Positions 50,124 through 58,565 of a stretch of DNA of 64,000 bases are shown here, in pieces. The position numbers were made by a program, and so were the translations under genes. Position 1 is the first letter of the stretch, and each line of letters starts with the position of its first letter. The notes under the pieces are model-generated. The model saw only the letters and a list, made by a program, of their open reading frames with translations, had not been told where the DNA came from and searched no databases. The stretch comes from Poriferisodalis sp965205175 (GTDB taxonomy: Bacteria; Actinomycetota; Acidimicrobiia; Acidimicrobiales; Poriferisodalaceae): contig NZ_OZ242038.1 in the NCBI RefSeq assembly GCF_965205175.1, positions 744,001 through 808,000 of the forward strand, given 5' to 3'.

Positions 50124-50752
50124 CGGTCGACGCTGTGCTCGCTGCCGCCCTGCTCGCCAGTGTGGTGCTCTCCAATCCGCTGGTCATCGGCATGCTTGCG
50201 TCTGCTGCTGTTTGCTGGGGCGGATTCGCCTGTCGCCCGGAACCGGTCCGGCGACGACTCATGCACATGGTCGACGCGGACCGGCTGGCCCGCGGTGCCG
50301 ACCTCAGCAAGATCCCGCCCGACCGCGTAGCGAACGAACTCGGATCCATCGTCGACGTCATGCACGTGGCCTTGACGTCAGGCCTGTCGATCAGCGCTTC
50401 GCTGCAGCTTGCGCTCGGACACCTGGAACCCTCCAGCGCCATCAGGCACGCACTGTCCGTCCACGGTGCCGTCCATCACCTGGACGAGACGTTGGACGAA
50501 TTCGGCGGGGCGTGCGGCCCGCACGCTCGCGCGTTTGCTGCTGCGGTGGTGGGCTCCATGCGCACCGGCATCCCGCTGGCGCCCGAGCTGGGACGCCTCG
50601 GTCGGGAGCTGCGCGAGCACCGCCGCCGCAGGCTGGAAGGCAAGGTCCGCCGCTTGCCGGTGCTGTTGCTGTTCCCGCTGGTGTTGTGCGTCCTCCCCGC
50701 GCTCGGGCTGGTCGCCATCGTGCCCGTGCTCGTCGCGGCGTTCGGCGGCTGA
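50120..50752 (+). CDS. TadC-like type II secretion system F-domain membrane protein
   Basis: A 210-residue membrane protein with an N-terminal hydrophobic segment pair (about 5-40), the T2SSF core (IVDVMHVALTSGLSISASLQLALGHL and GSMRTGIPLAPELGRLGRELREH) and a final hydrophobic segment (LPVLLLFPLVLCVLPALGLV). It starts on ATG 50120 overlapping the TadB stop. TadB and TadC form the pilus platform. Confidence 0.8.
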   Translation: MTVDAVLAAALLASVVLSNPLVIGMLASAAVCWGGFACRPEPVRRRLMHMVDADRLARGADLSKIPPDRVANELGSIVDVMHVALTSGLSISASLQLALGHLEPSSAIRHALSVHGAVHHLDETLDEFGGACGPHARAFAAAVVGSMRTGIPLAPELGRLGRELREHRRRRLEGKVRRLPVLLLFPLVLCVLPALGLVAIVPVLVAAFGG

Positions 50753-50925
50753 CGTGCTCGGCTCGGTCCCTGCAGACCACTGTTCGCACGACCTGGCAAG
50801 ACCCTTGCACCCGGCAGCTCGCAATGTTCACGCTCACCACGTCATGGCTGTATTGCTCTGTTCTGTATTGCTCTGTATTGCATCTCACCACTCACCGACC
50901 GTCATCTGAGTCCCAAGGAGCACTC

Positions 50926-51219
50926 GTGCCCCACCATCTGCAATCCCTGCCCCGACAACTGCCGCAGCATCTGGCCCGGCCTGCGAGCGGACATCCGACG
51001 CGGCACTCCACGGTCTCGGTGGGGCGTTCGCACCAGCCGCTGCGCCGCACGCATCGACTGGAAGCCGATCAATCCGGCCAGACCACGGCCGAATACGCGC
51101 TGCTGACGGGTGCCATCGCGCTGCTGGTTGCGGCCGTCACGGCTTGGGCGACCAGCACCGGCAAGGTCGGTCGCCTGCTCGACGCAGTGTTCAACTATCT
51201 GACCAAGGCCATCTCCTGA
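50926..51219 (+). CDS. Flp-type prepilin (DUF4244-like)
   Basis: A 97-residue prepilin. After a basic, His/Arg-rich leader of about 50 residues comes SGQTTAEYALLTGAIALLVAAVTAW, with a type IV prepilin-like cleavage site after Gly, then the hydrophobic assembly helix and a short polar tail. GTG 50926 has a perfect AAGGAG leader 6 nt upstream, the best in this operon, as expected for the major subunit. A 173 nt gap separates it from tadC, so it may have its own promoter. The prepilin peptidase is not in the window. Confidence 0.82.
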   Translation: MPHHLQSLPRQLPQHLARPASGHPTRHSTVSVGRSHQPLRRTHRLEADQSGQTTAEYALLTGAIALLVAAVTAWATSTGKVGRLLDAVFNYLTKAIS

Positions 51220-51590
51220 GTCCCAGCCCGCCGAGTGAGCGCGGCCAGGCGACAGTGGAGTTGGCGCTGCTGCTGCCGTTCTTGGTGTTCCTGCTCATGT
51301 GCGTCGTCCAGACCGCATTGGTTGCGCGAGACGCAGTGCTCGTGTCGCACGCCGCCCGCGTCGGCGCACGCATCGCGTCGGTGGCACCGTCGATGGAAGC
51401 TGTTCGAGACGCCGTGGAGGCTGCCGCTCCGCTGGATCCGAGCCGGCTGGACGTGGAGCGCAGCGTCGAGGGAGCATTCGTGCGCGTCACCGTGCGCTAC
51501 AGCTCCGCAACCGAAGTTCCGTTGGTCGGTGCCTTGGTCGGCGATGTCGAGCTGTCCGAGTCCGCAGCGATGCCTGCCGAAGATGCCTGA
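51144..51590 (+). CDS. TadE-like pseudopilin / pilus assembly protein
   Basis: The core begins RGQATVELALLLPFLVFLLMCVVQTAL, the TadE N-terminal helix with conserved Glu, followed by VLVSHAARVGARIAS. The end of the protein is a small extracytoplasmic domain. No ATG or GTG lies close before the core. The choices are TTG 51144, which overlaps the prepilin gene by 76 nt, or a CTG at 51216 that shares the prepilin stop codon as CTGA and has AAGG upstream. The CTG option gives a more typical 124-residue protein. A further TadE/TadG partner is not seen. Confidence 0.72.
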   Translation: MGDQHRQGRSPARRSVQLSDQGHLLSPSPPSERGQATVELALLLPFLVFLLMCVVQTALVARDAVLVSHAARVGARIASVAPSMEAVRDAVEAAAPLDPSRLDVERSVEGAFVRVTVRYSSATEVPLVGALVGDVELSESAAMPAEDA

Positions 51591-51599
51591 GCGCGCAGT

Positions 51600-51645
51600 C
51601 CCACCCCGAGTTCCAGACCCGGTGGGGCTGGGGCAGCGGCCCCGG
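51600..51645 (+). terminator. tandem hairpins after the tad operon
   Basis: CCCACC (51600-51605) pairs with GGTGGG (51621-51626), and GGGGC (51630-51634) pairs with GCCCC (51639-51643). They follow the TadE stop within 60 nt. No T-run is present. Confidence 0.4.
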
Positions 51646-51706
51646 TGTCCAAACAGCTGCAACGCATCTGTGCAGATTGCCACTTGCGCGCGTGACACCC
51701 ATCGGG

Positions 51707-51735
51707 TTGAATGTCAAGTCACATAGATGTAACTA
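51707..51735 (+). promoter_or_regulatory. sigma-70-type promoter of the whiB gene at 51804
   Basis: TTGAAT (51707-51712), exactly 17 nt, then TAACTA (51730-51735), about 68 nt before the whiB ATG. The AT-rich patch stands out in this GC-rich region. Confidence 0.55.
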
Positions 51736-51803
51736 CATGCTCGAAACCTTGACGGCCGGCACGCACGGCCGCCGAGACGGGCAGGAGCAATCGGAGATCG
51801 CAG

Positions 51804-52082
51804 ATGGCATTTGCAACCGACATAGCAGTCGAACTACCGATGGGCAACTGGTGGGACCAGGCGAACTGCCTCGGTGTCGATCCCGACTTGTTCTTTCCCG
51901 AGCGGGGGGCCAGCACCCGTGAAGCCAAGGCCGTCTGCCGGGGCTGCGTCGTCAGCGACGACTGCCTCGAGTACGCGCTGCGCAACAGCGAGAAGTTCGG
52001 CATCTGGGGCGGCATGAGCGAGCGTGAGCGCCGCCGCTTGCGCCGCCAGCGAGCGCTGACGAGGAGTGCAGCCGCGAGCTGA
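51804..52082 (+). CDS. WhiB-family Fe-S transcription factor (second of three)
   Basis: A 92-residue WhiB protein with cysteines C22, C45, C48 and C54, the DLFFPERG stretch, CLEYALRNSEKFGIWGG (GIWGG at 66-70) and a basic C-terminal SERERRRLRRQRAL for DNA binding. The pattern is the most classical of the three, resembling WhiB1/WhiB2-type regulators. tatA follows 110 nt later on the same strand. Confidence 0.94.
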   Translation: MAFATDIAVELPMGNWWDQANCLGVDPDLFFPERGASTREAKAVCRGCVVSDDCLEYALRNSEKFGIWGGMSERERRRLRRQRALTRSAAAS

Positions 52083-52192
52083 ACCGCTGCAGGCTCGCCG
52101 CGCCGCACGGCGGCGTGCTGCGCCGGACTGGCAGTGTCGTGGCCGAAGCGGTTGTGGCCAAGGAGCACGAAGCCTGCTGCTACGCTTGAGGC

Positions 52193-52441
52193 GTGCTCGC
52201 ATTCACACCCGGACCGTCTGAGCTGCTCATCGTGCTGGTCATCGTGCTGTTGCTGTTCGGCGGCGCCAAGCTGCCCAAGCTGGCACGGTCGCTGGGTCAA
52301 GCTCAGCGAGAGTTTCGCGAAGGCGTGAACGAGTCCGACGAAGCTCCGGCGTCTGACGACAGCTCGTCGAGCAACACCAGCTCCGGCACCGCCAAGTCCA
52401 AAGCCAAATCCAAGTCCAAAGCCAAATCCAAGAAGTCCTGA
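52193..52441 (+). CDS. tatA: Sec-independent protein translocase TatA
   Basis: An 82-residue TatA/E. One N-terminal membrane segment (PSELLIVLVIVLLLFGGAKLP) is followed by the amphipathic helix KLARSLGQAQREFREG and an acidic patch, then an unusual Ser/Lys/Ala tail made of two exact 18 bp repeats (52397-52432). It forms the pore of the Tat pathway for folded proteins. GTG 52193 is the natural start. TatB and TatC are not nearby. Confidence 0.9.
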   Translation: MLAFTPGPSELLIVLVIVLLLFGGAKLPKLARSLGQAQREFREGVNESDEAPASDDSSSSNTSSGTAKSKAKSKSKAKSKKS

Positions 52442-52442
52442 G

Positions 52443-52480
52443 CCGCCGATCGGCGGTCGAGCGCTGCCGGCGGGCGCTCG
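52443..52480. terminator. two adjacent hairpins between convergent tatA and whiB
   Basis: CCGCCGATCGGCGG at 52443-52456 is a perfect palindrome, and CGAGCGC (52458-52464) pairs with GCGCTCG (52474-52480). Their position between gene ends suggests a bidirectional terminator. Confidence 0.5.
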
Positions 52481-52551
52481 CCGATGTCACGCCCGGCGGC
52501 GCGTGCTCGGGGGCAGCGCCCTTCCAGCCGACAGATCCAGCTGGCCTGTTC

Positions 52552-52992
52552 TCAGCTTGCGCGGCTCCAGCCGTTGCGGGAGGCCACAGCGCTGGCGGAG
52601 TCCGCTGCGCGTCGGCGGTCGCGCAGGATCCGGCGGCGCTGACGCTCGGAGGTTCCGCCCCACACGCCGTGGCTGATCTGGTGGGCGAGCGCGTACTCGC
52701 GGCACGGATCCTTCACCGGGCATTCGGCGCACAGCCGCTGAGCGGCGACGACGCCTGCGCCGTCGTGGGGAAAGAACACGTCGGTGGCGATGTCCGAACA
52801 CCGCCGGCGCGTCATCCATTCGGCCGCTAGGCGCTCCGAACCCGGACCGTGCCGCTGGAGGACACTGAACTCGTGAATGCTCGGCTCGGAGGCGCGCGGC
52901 CTACGAGCACTCGGTGCCCGAGGATTGAGTACGTGGACATTCGAGCCGCACTCTTGCTGCTCGTAGACCGTATTGGTTTGCAACGTCATCAT
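52552..52992 (-). CDS. WhiB-family Fe-S transcription factor (third of three)
   Basis: WhiB-like protein of 146 residues if started at ATG 52992, with cluster cysteines C65, C88, C91 and C97, DVFFPHDGAG, GVWGG and a basic end RQRRRILRDRRR. The domain Trp (AAEW) lies just before the internal ATG 52815, so a start there would clip the domain. The longer start gives an N-terminal extension of about 55 residues that is not typical of short WhiB proteins. Function as a redox-linked regulator is inferred from family. Confidence 0.85.
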   Translation of the reverse strand: MMTLQTNTVYEQQECGSNVHVLNPRAPSARRPRASEPSIHEFSVLQRHGPGSERLAAEWMTRRRCSDIATDVFFPHDGAGVVAAQRLCAECPVKDPCREYALAHQISHGVWGGTSERQRRRILRDRRRAADSASAVASRNGWSRAS

Positions 52993-53170
52993 GAGCACTA
53001 ACGCTGCACGGGGCCTTCTGGTTCCCTGAAGCGGCAAACTCTTGTGCTGCCGGCTGGAACGGCAGCGGTACCCTTGTGCCCCACGCGAGCGCTGCTGAGC
53101 TGGGTCGGCACAGCGCCGCGTCCGCGCAGCAGCTCACCAGCACGCCCGCCCCGCCCAGTCGAGGAACCCC

Positions 53171-53464
53171 GTGACCGACATCGCAACCGACGTAGAGCAA
53201 CGGCCCCCCGAGGTGGGCATCCGCATCGTCTACCTCGGGCCGGTAGCACCGCACTGGGAGATCGAGGGCCTCTACGGTGACGACGCAGCTGTCAACGAGT
53301 TCCGCCGACGTGCCAACGCACGCCTCCAGCTGCTCCCGCCCCACGATCCGCAGTTCCGTCGCAACCGCGAGCGGGTGGTGCGTGACGCAGAGCGTGAGAA
53401 CTACGAGCTGCACTGGGACCTCGGCATGCCGGTCGAGGACGACCTCCCGGTACAGAGCCTCTAA
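53171..53464 (+). CDS. conserved-looking hypothetical protein, 97 residues
   Basis: Soluble 97-residue protein from GTG 53171. No signal or membrane segment. The middle reads YLGPVAPHWEIEGLYGDD and later a charged helical stretch RRNRERVVRDAERENYELHWD. No family is recognised. Codon use is like the neighbours, and it stands alone directly before the PHO box of the pst operon. Confidence 0.65.
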   Translation: MTDIATDVEQRPPEVGIRIVYLGPVAPHWEIEGLYGDDAAVNEFRRRANARLQLLPPHDPQFRRNRERVVRDAERENYELHWDLGMPVEDDLPVQSL

Positions 53465-53487
53465 AGCCGGCGCACGACCCGAACTGC

Positions 53488-53531
53488 GTTCACGGGTCGT
53501 TCACCACATCCCCGAGCATCGTTCACCGTCA
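53488..53531 (+). promoter_or_regulatory. PHO box: four 11 bp-phased direct repeat units upstream of pstS
   Basis: Units GTTCACGGGTC (53488), GTTCACCACAT (53499), a degenerate unit (53510) and GTTCACCGTCA (53521) are spaced exactly 11 bp. This matches the direct-repeat layout of PhoP/RegX3 sites in actinobacteria. It lies 42 nt before the pstS ATG, and the regX3 gene closes the same operon. Confidence 0.8.
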
Positions 53532-53572
53532 ACGACCTGTGATGTCACCGACGCTTCGTAGCGTCCGCGCTC

Positions 53573-54787
53573 ATGCGAATTTCCCCTTCACCTTCACACC
53601 GTTGCAGCATCGAGATGTCCGCGACGCTGCCCGACCGCCATCGTCTGTGGTGCCCTGACGCCCACCGGGGTCTGCGCCGCACGAGGCTGCTGCTTGCGAT
53701 AGTCGCTGCGTTCGCGCTGGTTGGTGCTGCATGCGGCAGTGGAACGGCGAGCGATGCGATCACCACCGCTGCCCCTGCTGACACCGCAGCGCAGCCCGCC
53801 TCTGGTGACGATCACGAGCATGCTGCCGACGACGACCACGATCACGACGGCGCAACGGCCTCGCTCAGCGGCGCCATCAACGTCACCGGCTCCTCCACGG
53901 TCGAGCCGGTCACGAACCTGCTGGCCGAGGCATTCTCCGAGGCACACCCGGGCGTGGCCTTCTCGGTTGCCGGCCCGGGCTCCGGTGACGGCCACAAGGC
54001 GGCCTGCGCCGGCGAGGTGCCGATCTGGAACAGCTCGCGTCAGATCAAGGACTCCGAGGCCGAGTGCATCAATGGCGCCGGCATCGACTTCATCGAGCTG
54101 CGCGTCGGCATCGACGGCATCTCGGTGATCTCCTCGGCCGCCAACGACGCGATCGACTGCTTGACCTTCGAGGACCTGTACAGCCTCGTCGGCATCGAAG
54201 CCACCGGGTTCACCACTTGGGCCGACGCCAACGAGCTGAACGCCGAGTTGGGCGGAACCGGTCCATTCCCGGATGCCGCGCTCGAGATCTTCGCTCCGGG
54301 CGAGGAGTCGGGTACCTTCGACAGCCTCATCGAGATCGCCCTCGAGGACGTCTGGGAGGGTCGCGCCGAAGCGGGTGCTGCCAGCGACGAATTCGCGGTA
54401 CGACCGGACTACAACGCCTCGGCCAACGACAACGTGATCATCGACGGCGTCGCCGGCAACCAGTACAGCCTCGGCTGGGTGGGCTTCGCGTTCGCCGACG
54501 AGCAGCGCGACGAGGTGAAGCTGCTCGAAGTCGACGGCGGCGACGGCTGCGTGTCCCCCACGCCTGAGACCATTGCGTCGGCAGAGTTCCCGATTGCGCG
54601 GTTCCTCTACACCTACATCGACGCGTCCTACGCGTCGGACCCAGCGGTCAAGGCGTTCGTGGACTTCATGCTGAGCGACGAGGGCCAGACCTACGTCGTT
54701 GAGGCGGGCTACGTCAACTTGGACGCCGTCGACCTCGAGCAGTCCCGCAGCAACTGGGTCAACCTGACTACAGGCAGCAACTTCTGA
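53573..54787 (+). CDS. pstS: phosphate ABC transporter substrate-binding lipoprotein PstS
   Basis: High-affinity phosphate-binding lipoprotein. The 404-residue frame has an N-terminal hydrophobic stretch ending in the lipobox LVGAAC (about residues 49-54) and a His/Asp-rich linker (DDHEHAADDDHDHDG). The binding domain follows, with the phosphate-contacting patterns NVTGSSTVEP, GPGSGDG, DFIELRVGIDGISVIS and PGEESGTFDS. About 36 residues precede the signal, so ATG 53615 may be the true start. It is under the PHO box and leads pstC, pstA, pstB and phoU. Confidence 0.92.
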   Translation: MRISPSPSHRCSIEMSATLPDRHRLWCPDAHRGLRRTRLLLAIVAAFALVGAACGSGTASDAITTAAPADTAAQPASGDDHEHAADDDHDHDGATASLSGAINVTGSSTVEPVTNLLAEAFSEAHPGVAFSVAGPGSGDGHKAACAGEVPIWNSSRQIKDSEAECINGAGIDFIELRVGIDGISVISSAANDAIDCLTFEDLYSLVGIEATGFTTWADANELNAELGGTGPFPDAALEIFAPGEESGTFDSLIEIALEDVWEGRAEAGAASDEFAVRPDYNASANDNVIIDGVAGNQYSLGWVGFAFADEQRDEVKLLEVDGGDGCVSPTPETIASAEFPIARFLYTYIDASYASDPAVKAFVDFMLSDEGQTYVVEAGYVNLDAVDLEQSRSNWVNLTTGSNF

Positions 54788-54864
54788 GTGCCCTCTCGTG
54801 AAGCTCGTGAAGCAAAGCTGACGCAGACTGGCCGCAGAACCGCAGTAGACCTGAAGCCAGCCTC

Positions 54865-55803
54865 ATGACGCTCACCCCGAACCACGCTCCGCTCACTGCC
54901 GCGGACCTGCAGACCTCCCCCATGCGCCGGGTGCGTTCCACCACCGTCCGCTGGCTGTTCATGGGTGCTGCCGCCACCACCGTGCTGGTCAGCGCCTTGA
55001 TCATCTGGACCGTGGCCTCGGAGGCGTGGACGTTCGTCAGCCAAGTGGAATTCACCAAGCTCGTCGACATCGGCTGGTTCCCCCGACGGGGCCTGTTCGA
55101 CCTCACCACCCTGCTGGTGAACTCGGCGCAGATCTCGCTGATCGCCATGGCGGTGGCGGTGCCCTCCGGCTTCGGCGCCGCGGTCTACCTCTCTGAGTAC
55201 GCGCACCCGAAGGTCCGCAAGATCATGAAGCCCACGCTGGAGCTGCTGGCCAGCGTGCCGAGCGTCGTGCTCGGCGTGTTCGCCATCAGCTTCATCACGC
55301 CGTCGCTCCTCAGCAACTTCTTCGACGACATCAACTACTTCAACAAGCTCGCTGCGGGCATTGCGGTGGGCTTGCTGGTCATTCCGCTCATCGCCTCCAT
55401 CGCCGAAGACGCCTTGCGGGCCGTGCCCCAGGCACTGCGGGAAGCCTCTGCAGGTCTCGGCGCCCGCAAGGCCACCACGTCGATCCGCGTGGTGCTGCCG
55501 GCCGCCCTGTCCGGTCTGATGGCCGCAACCATTGTCGGCTTCAGTCGGGCCATCGGCGAGACGATGGTGGTGACGATCGCGTCCGGCGGCGGCGACACGT
55601 CCCTGTTCAATGCAGCACTCACCGAGTCGGGCGGCACGATCACCTCGGCCATGGCCGCGCTGGGTCTGGGCACCGACCAAGTCGCCGGCAACAGCCTGGC
55701 GTTCCAGAGCCTCTACTTCCTCGGCGCGCTGCTGTTCGTCATCACGTTGGTGCTCAACATGGCGGGCGACGTCATCGTTCGCCGGCTGCAGAACAGATAC
55801 TGA
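54865..55803 (+). CDS. pstC: phosphate ABC transporter permease PstC
   Basis: A 312-residue permease with about six membrane segments. The EAA-loop pattern AVPQALREASAGLGARKATTSIRVVLPAALSGL and ASVPSVVLGVFA are typical of Pst permeases. It starts with ATG 54865, 77 nt after pstS, and pstA begins 16 nt after its stop. It forms the membrane channel with PstA. Confidence 0.93.
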   Translation: MTLTPNHAPLTAADLQTSPMRRVRSTTVRWLFMGAAATTVLVSALIIWTVASEAWTFVSQVEFTKLVDIGWFPRRGLFDLTTLLVNSAQISLIAMAVAVPSGFGAAVYLSEYAHPKVRKIMKPTLELLASVPSVVLGVFAISFITPSLLSNFFDDINYFNKLAAGIAVGLLVIPLIASIAEDALRAVPQALREASAGLGARKATTSIRVVLPAALSGLMAATIVGFSRAIGETMVVTIASGGGDTSLFNAALTESGGTITSAMAALGLGTDQVAGNSLAFQSLYFLGALLFVITLVLNMAGDVIVRRLQNRY

Positions 55804-55819
55804 GCGGCTTGGTGTTGAG

Positions 55820-56758
55820 ATGTCTGTGCTGAGCTCGCCCGCCGCCATCGCCGCCGACACCGCAGCAGGGCTGCGTCGCCGCCACGGATCTGACGCTACG
55901 GGGGTCGTGTTCAAGTGGCTGCTCATCGCCGCCACCGTGTTCGCTTCGGGATTCCTGGCGGTGCTGCTTGCCGTCATGGTGGTGGACGGCTGGGAGGTGC
56001 TGACGGGGAACCTCTGGTACTTCCTGACCCACGGCTTCTCGCAGCGCTCCGCCGGCGAGGCGGGTATCTGGCAGGGCATCATCGGCAGCTTGCAGGTCGC
56101 GGTGGCGACCGGCGCGTTCGCCGTGCCCATCGGTGTCGCCACGGCCATCTACCTCGTCGAGTATGCACAAGGCTCCCGCTTCGCCCGCGTCGTGGAGCTG
56201 AACATCCGCAATCTGGCCGGTGTGCCGTCCATCGTGTACGGCCTGCTGGGCCTCACGGTGTTCGTGCAGTCGATCTCAGGGTTCACCCAAGGCAAGACGG
56301 TCATCGCAGGCGGCATGACGTTGGCGGCGATGGTGCTGCCGATCGTCGTCATCACCTCGGTCGAAGCGCTCAAGGCCGTGCCGTCGTCGTTGCGTGAGGC
56401 CGCCTACGGCGTGGGGGCCACCAAATGGGAAGTGCTCTCGCGCCAAGTGCTGCCCGCTGCCCTGTCCACGATCCTGACCGGCACCGTGCTGGCGCTGGCG
56501 CGCGCGCTGGGCGAAGCGGCGCCGCTGATCCTGGTCGGGGCTGCCACCGGATTCATGAGCTACGGCGACGCCAACGTGTTCGAGACGTTCACCGGCCCGT
56601 ACACCGCGCTGCCGGTGCTGATCTTCAACTTCGCTCGTCAGCCCGGCGCGGACTGGGGGACGAACGCCGCTGCGGCAAGTGTCATCATCTTGGTGCTCGT
56701 GCTGGCGGTGAACGGCTTGGCGATTTACTTGCGCCACCGCTTCGAGAAGAAGTGGTAG
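55820..56758 (+). CDS. pstA: phosphate ABC transporter permease PstA
   Basis: A 312-residue partner permease. It shows LAGVPSIVYGLLGLTVFV and the coupling loop AVPSSLREAAYGVGATKWEVLSRQVLPAALSTI, plus five to six hydrophobic segments. ATG 55820 is preceded by a weak leader. A long upstream extension of the frame lies inside pstC and is not real. Confidence 0.93.
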   Translation: MSVLSSPAAIAADTAAGLRRRHGSDATGVVFKWLLIAATVFASGFLAVLLAVMVVDGWEVLTGNLWYFLTHGFSQRSAGEAGIWQGIIGSLQVAVATGAFAVPIGVATAIYLVEYAQGSRFARVVELNIRNLAGVPSIVYGLLGLTVFVQSISGFTQGKTVIAGGMTLAAMVLPIVVITSVEALKAVPSSLREAAYGVGATKWEVLSRQVLPAALSTILTGTVLALARALGEAAPLILVGAATGFMSYGDANVFETFTGPYTALPVLIFNFARQPGADWGTNAAAASVIILVLVLAVNGLAIYLRHRFEKKW

Positions 56759-56820
56759 CCCAAGCGCAGGTGAGGCGTGCTGGTGCGAGCAACGGACCGA
56801 CCAACGAACGAAGGTCAGAT

Positions 56821-57771
56821 GTGAGCAGCGAGAAGGTCGCCATGACGCGAGAGCCGAGCCAACAGCCGCAGACGCGACAGACGTCGCCGGCATCGACGAC
56901 CGCCGCGCTGTCCGCTCGCATCGACGTGAGCGGCGTCACCGTCGCATCAGGCCGTCACAGCGAGATCGAGGCTGAGACCGACGAGACGGGAACCAGCAAC
57001 GTCTTCGAGTGCGCGGACGTCGACGTGTACTACGGCGACTTCCGGGCACTGCGCGATGTCACCTTGGATGTCGCCGAGCACCAGGTGTCGGCGCTGATCG
57101 GTCCTTCCGGATGCGGCAAGTCCACGTTCTTGCGCTGCTTCAACCGCATGAACGAGCTGATCGAGGGTGCCCGCGTGGAGGGCACCATCAACTACTACGG
57201 CGTCGATCTGTATCAGGACCAGGTGGACCCGGTGGAGGTGCGGCGCCGGGTCGGCATGGTGTTCCAGAAGCCGAACCCGTTCCCTAAGTCGATCTACGAC
57301 AACATTGCCTACGGTCCCCGCTTGGCCGGTGTCAAGCGGTCCCAGCTCGACGACGTGGTGGAGGGCTCGCTGACCCGTGCAGCGCTGTGGGACGAGGTGA
57401 AGGATCGGCTCAAGTCGTCCGCCTACGGCCTGTCAGGCGGTCAGCAGCAGCGACTCTGCATTGCCCGGGCGATCGCGGTGCAGCCCGACGTGGTGCTGAT
57501 GGACGAGCCTTGTTCCGCGCTCGACCCGATCGCCACGGGCCGCATCGAGGAACTCATCGCCGAGCTGAAGGCCGACTACACCATCATCATCGTGACGCAC
57601 AACATGCAGCAGGCCGCTCGCATCAGCGACATGACGGCGTTCTTCTCCGTGCAGGCGGACGAGCGCGGGCAGCGCACCGGCGAGCTGGTCGAGGTTGCGC
57701 CGACCAGCGCAATCTTCACCAACCCCGAGGACCCCCGCACGGAGGCGTACATCACCGGGCGGGTCGGCTGA
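56821..57771 (+). CDS. pstB: phosphate ABC transporter ATP-binding protein PstB
   Basis: ATPase of the Pst transporter. Walker A GPSGCGKSTFLRCFNRMNEL, the PstB-specific VGMVFQKPNPFPKSIYDNIAYGPR, the signature LSGGQQQRLCIARA, Walker B VVLMDEPCSALDP and the His switch VTHNMQQAARISD are all present. GTG 56821 and ATG 56842 both have good leaders. About 55 N-terminal residues before the ABC domain are extra compared with most PstB proteins. Confidence 0.95.
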   Translation: MSSEKVAMTREPSQQPQTRQTSPASTTAALSARIDVSGVTVASGRHSEIEAETDETGTSNVFECADVDVYYGDFRALRDVTLDVAEHQVSALIGPSGCGKSTFLRCFNRMNELIEGARVEGTINYYGVDLYQDQVDPVEVRRRVGMVFQKPNPFPKSIYDNIAYGPRLAGVKRSQLDDVVEGSLTRAALWDEVKDRLKSSAYGLSGGQQQRLCIARAIAVQPDVVLMDEPCSALDPIATGRIEELIAELKADYTIIIVTHNMQQAARISDMTAFFSVQADERGQRTGELVEVAPTSAIFTNPEDPRTEAYITGRVG

Positions 57772-57853
57772 GCACGCGGCAGAGCTCGGGACTGGGCACT
57801 CGACCGGCCAGCCGCTGCCTGCCGAGGTGGCACCGGCACGACAGACTGCACGC

Positions 57854-58561
57854 ATGACCGAAGACGTTCGCACCGACTTCCATCAGCTGATGGACGAGGT
57901 TCGGGCTGATCTCGTGCAGATGGGCGGCTTGGTGGCCGAGGGCATCTCCGCGGCGACTGCCGCGCTGCTCGCCGGCGACATCGGCAGCGCAGACCAGATC
58001 ATCACCGCAGACGACGAACTCGACTTGCTCAGCATCGAGGTCGAGGAGAAGTGCGTACACCTGCTCGCACTGCAGCAGCCGGTGGCTGTCGATCTGCGCA
58101 CCATCTTGACCGACTTGCGGATGATCTCTGAGATCGAGCGCAGCGGCGACTTGGTGACCAACATTGCAAAGGCCGTGGTTCGCCTGCACGGTGCCGTGTT
58201 GGAGCCTCGCATCCGCGGCCTGCTCGACCGCATGCGCCAGCAGGCGGTGCGGCTGACCGTCATGGCCATGAGTTCCTACGCAGACCGCGACGCCGGGCTT
58301 GCATCGGTGCTCAACGACGTCGATGACGTGCTCGACGACCTGCACGGTCAGTACCTCGACGCGGTGTTCGCGTCGCGCAACACCGGCCAGATCGACACGC
58401 CCCAAGCTGTGCAGCTTGCCGTGGTGGGCCGCTTCTACGAGCGCATCGGCGACCATGCAGTCAACATTGCTCAGCGGGTGCAATTCTTGGTGACCGGCCA
58501 GCTGCCGGAGCATCTGGGCGCCAGCCGGGCTCGCGCCCGGCGGGCCCAGGAAACGATGTGA
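57854..58561 (+). CDS. phoU: phosphate-uptake regulator PhoU
   Basis: A 235-residue all-helical PhoU with its two three-helix halves. It links Pst transport state to the sensor kinase. Repeated motif sequences include DLRTILTDLRMISEIERSGDLVTNIAKAV and VVGRFYERIGDHAVNIAQRVQF, each with the E-R-D metal-binding pattern. ATG 57854 follows pstB by 82 nt, and senX3 starts 4 nt after its stop. Confidence 0.94.
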   Translation: MTEDVRTDFHQLMDEVRADLVQMGGLVAEGISAATAALLAGDIGSADQIITADDELDLLSIEVEEKCVHLLALQQPVAVDLRTILTDLRMISEIERSGDLVTNIAKAVVRLHGAVLEPRIRGLLDRMRQQAVRLTVMAMSSYADRDAGLASVLNDVDDVLDDLHGQYLDAVFASRNTGQIDTPQAVQLAVVGRFYERIGDHAVNIAQRVQFLVTGQLPEHLGASRARARRAQETM

Positions 58562-58565
58562 CGTC

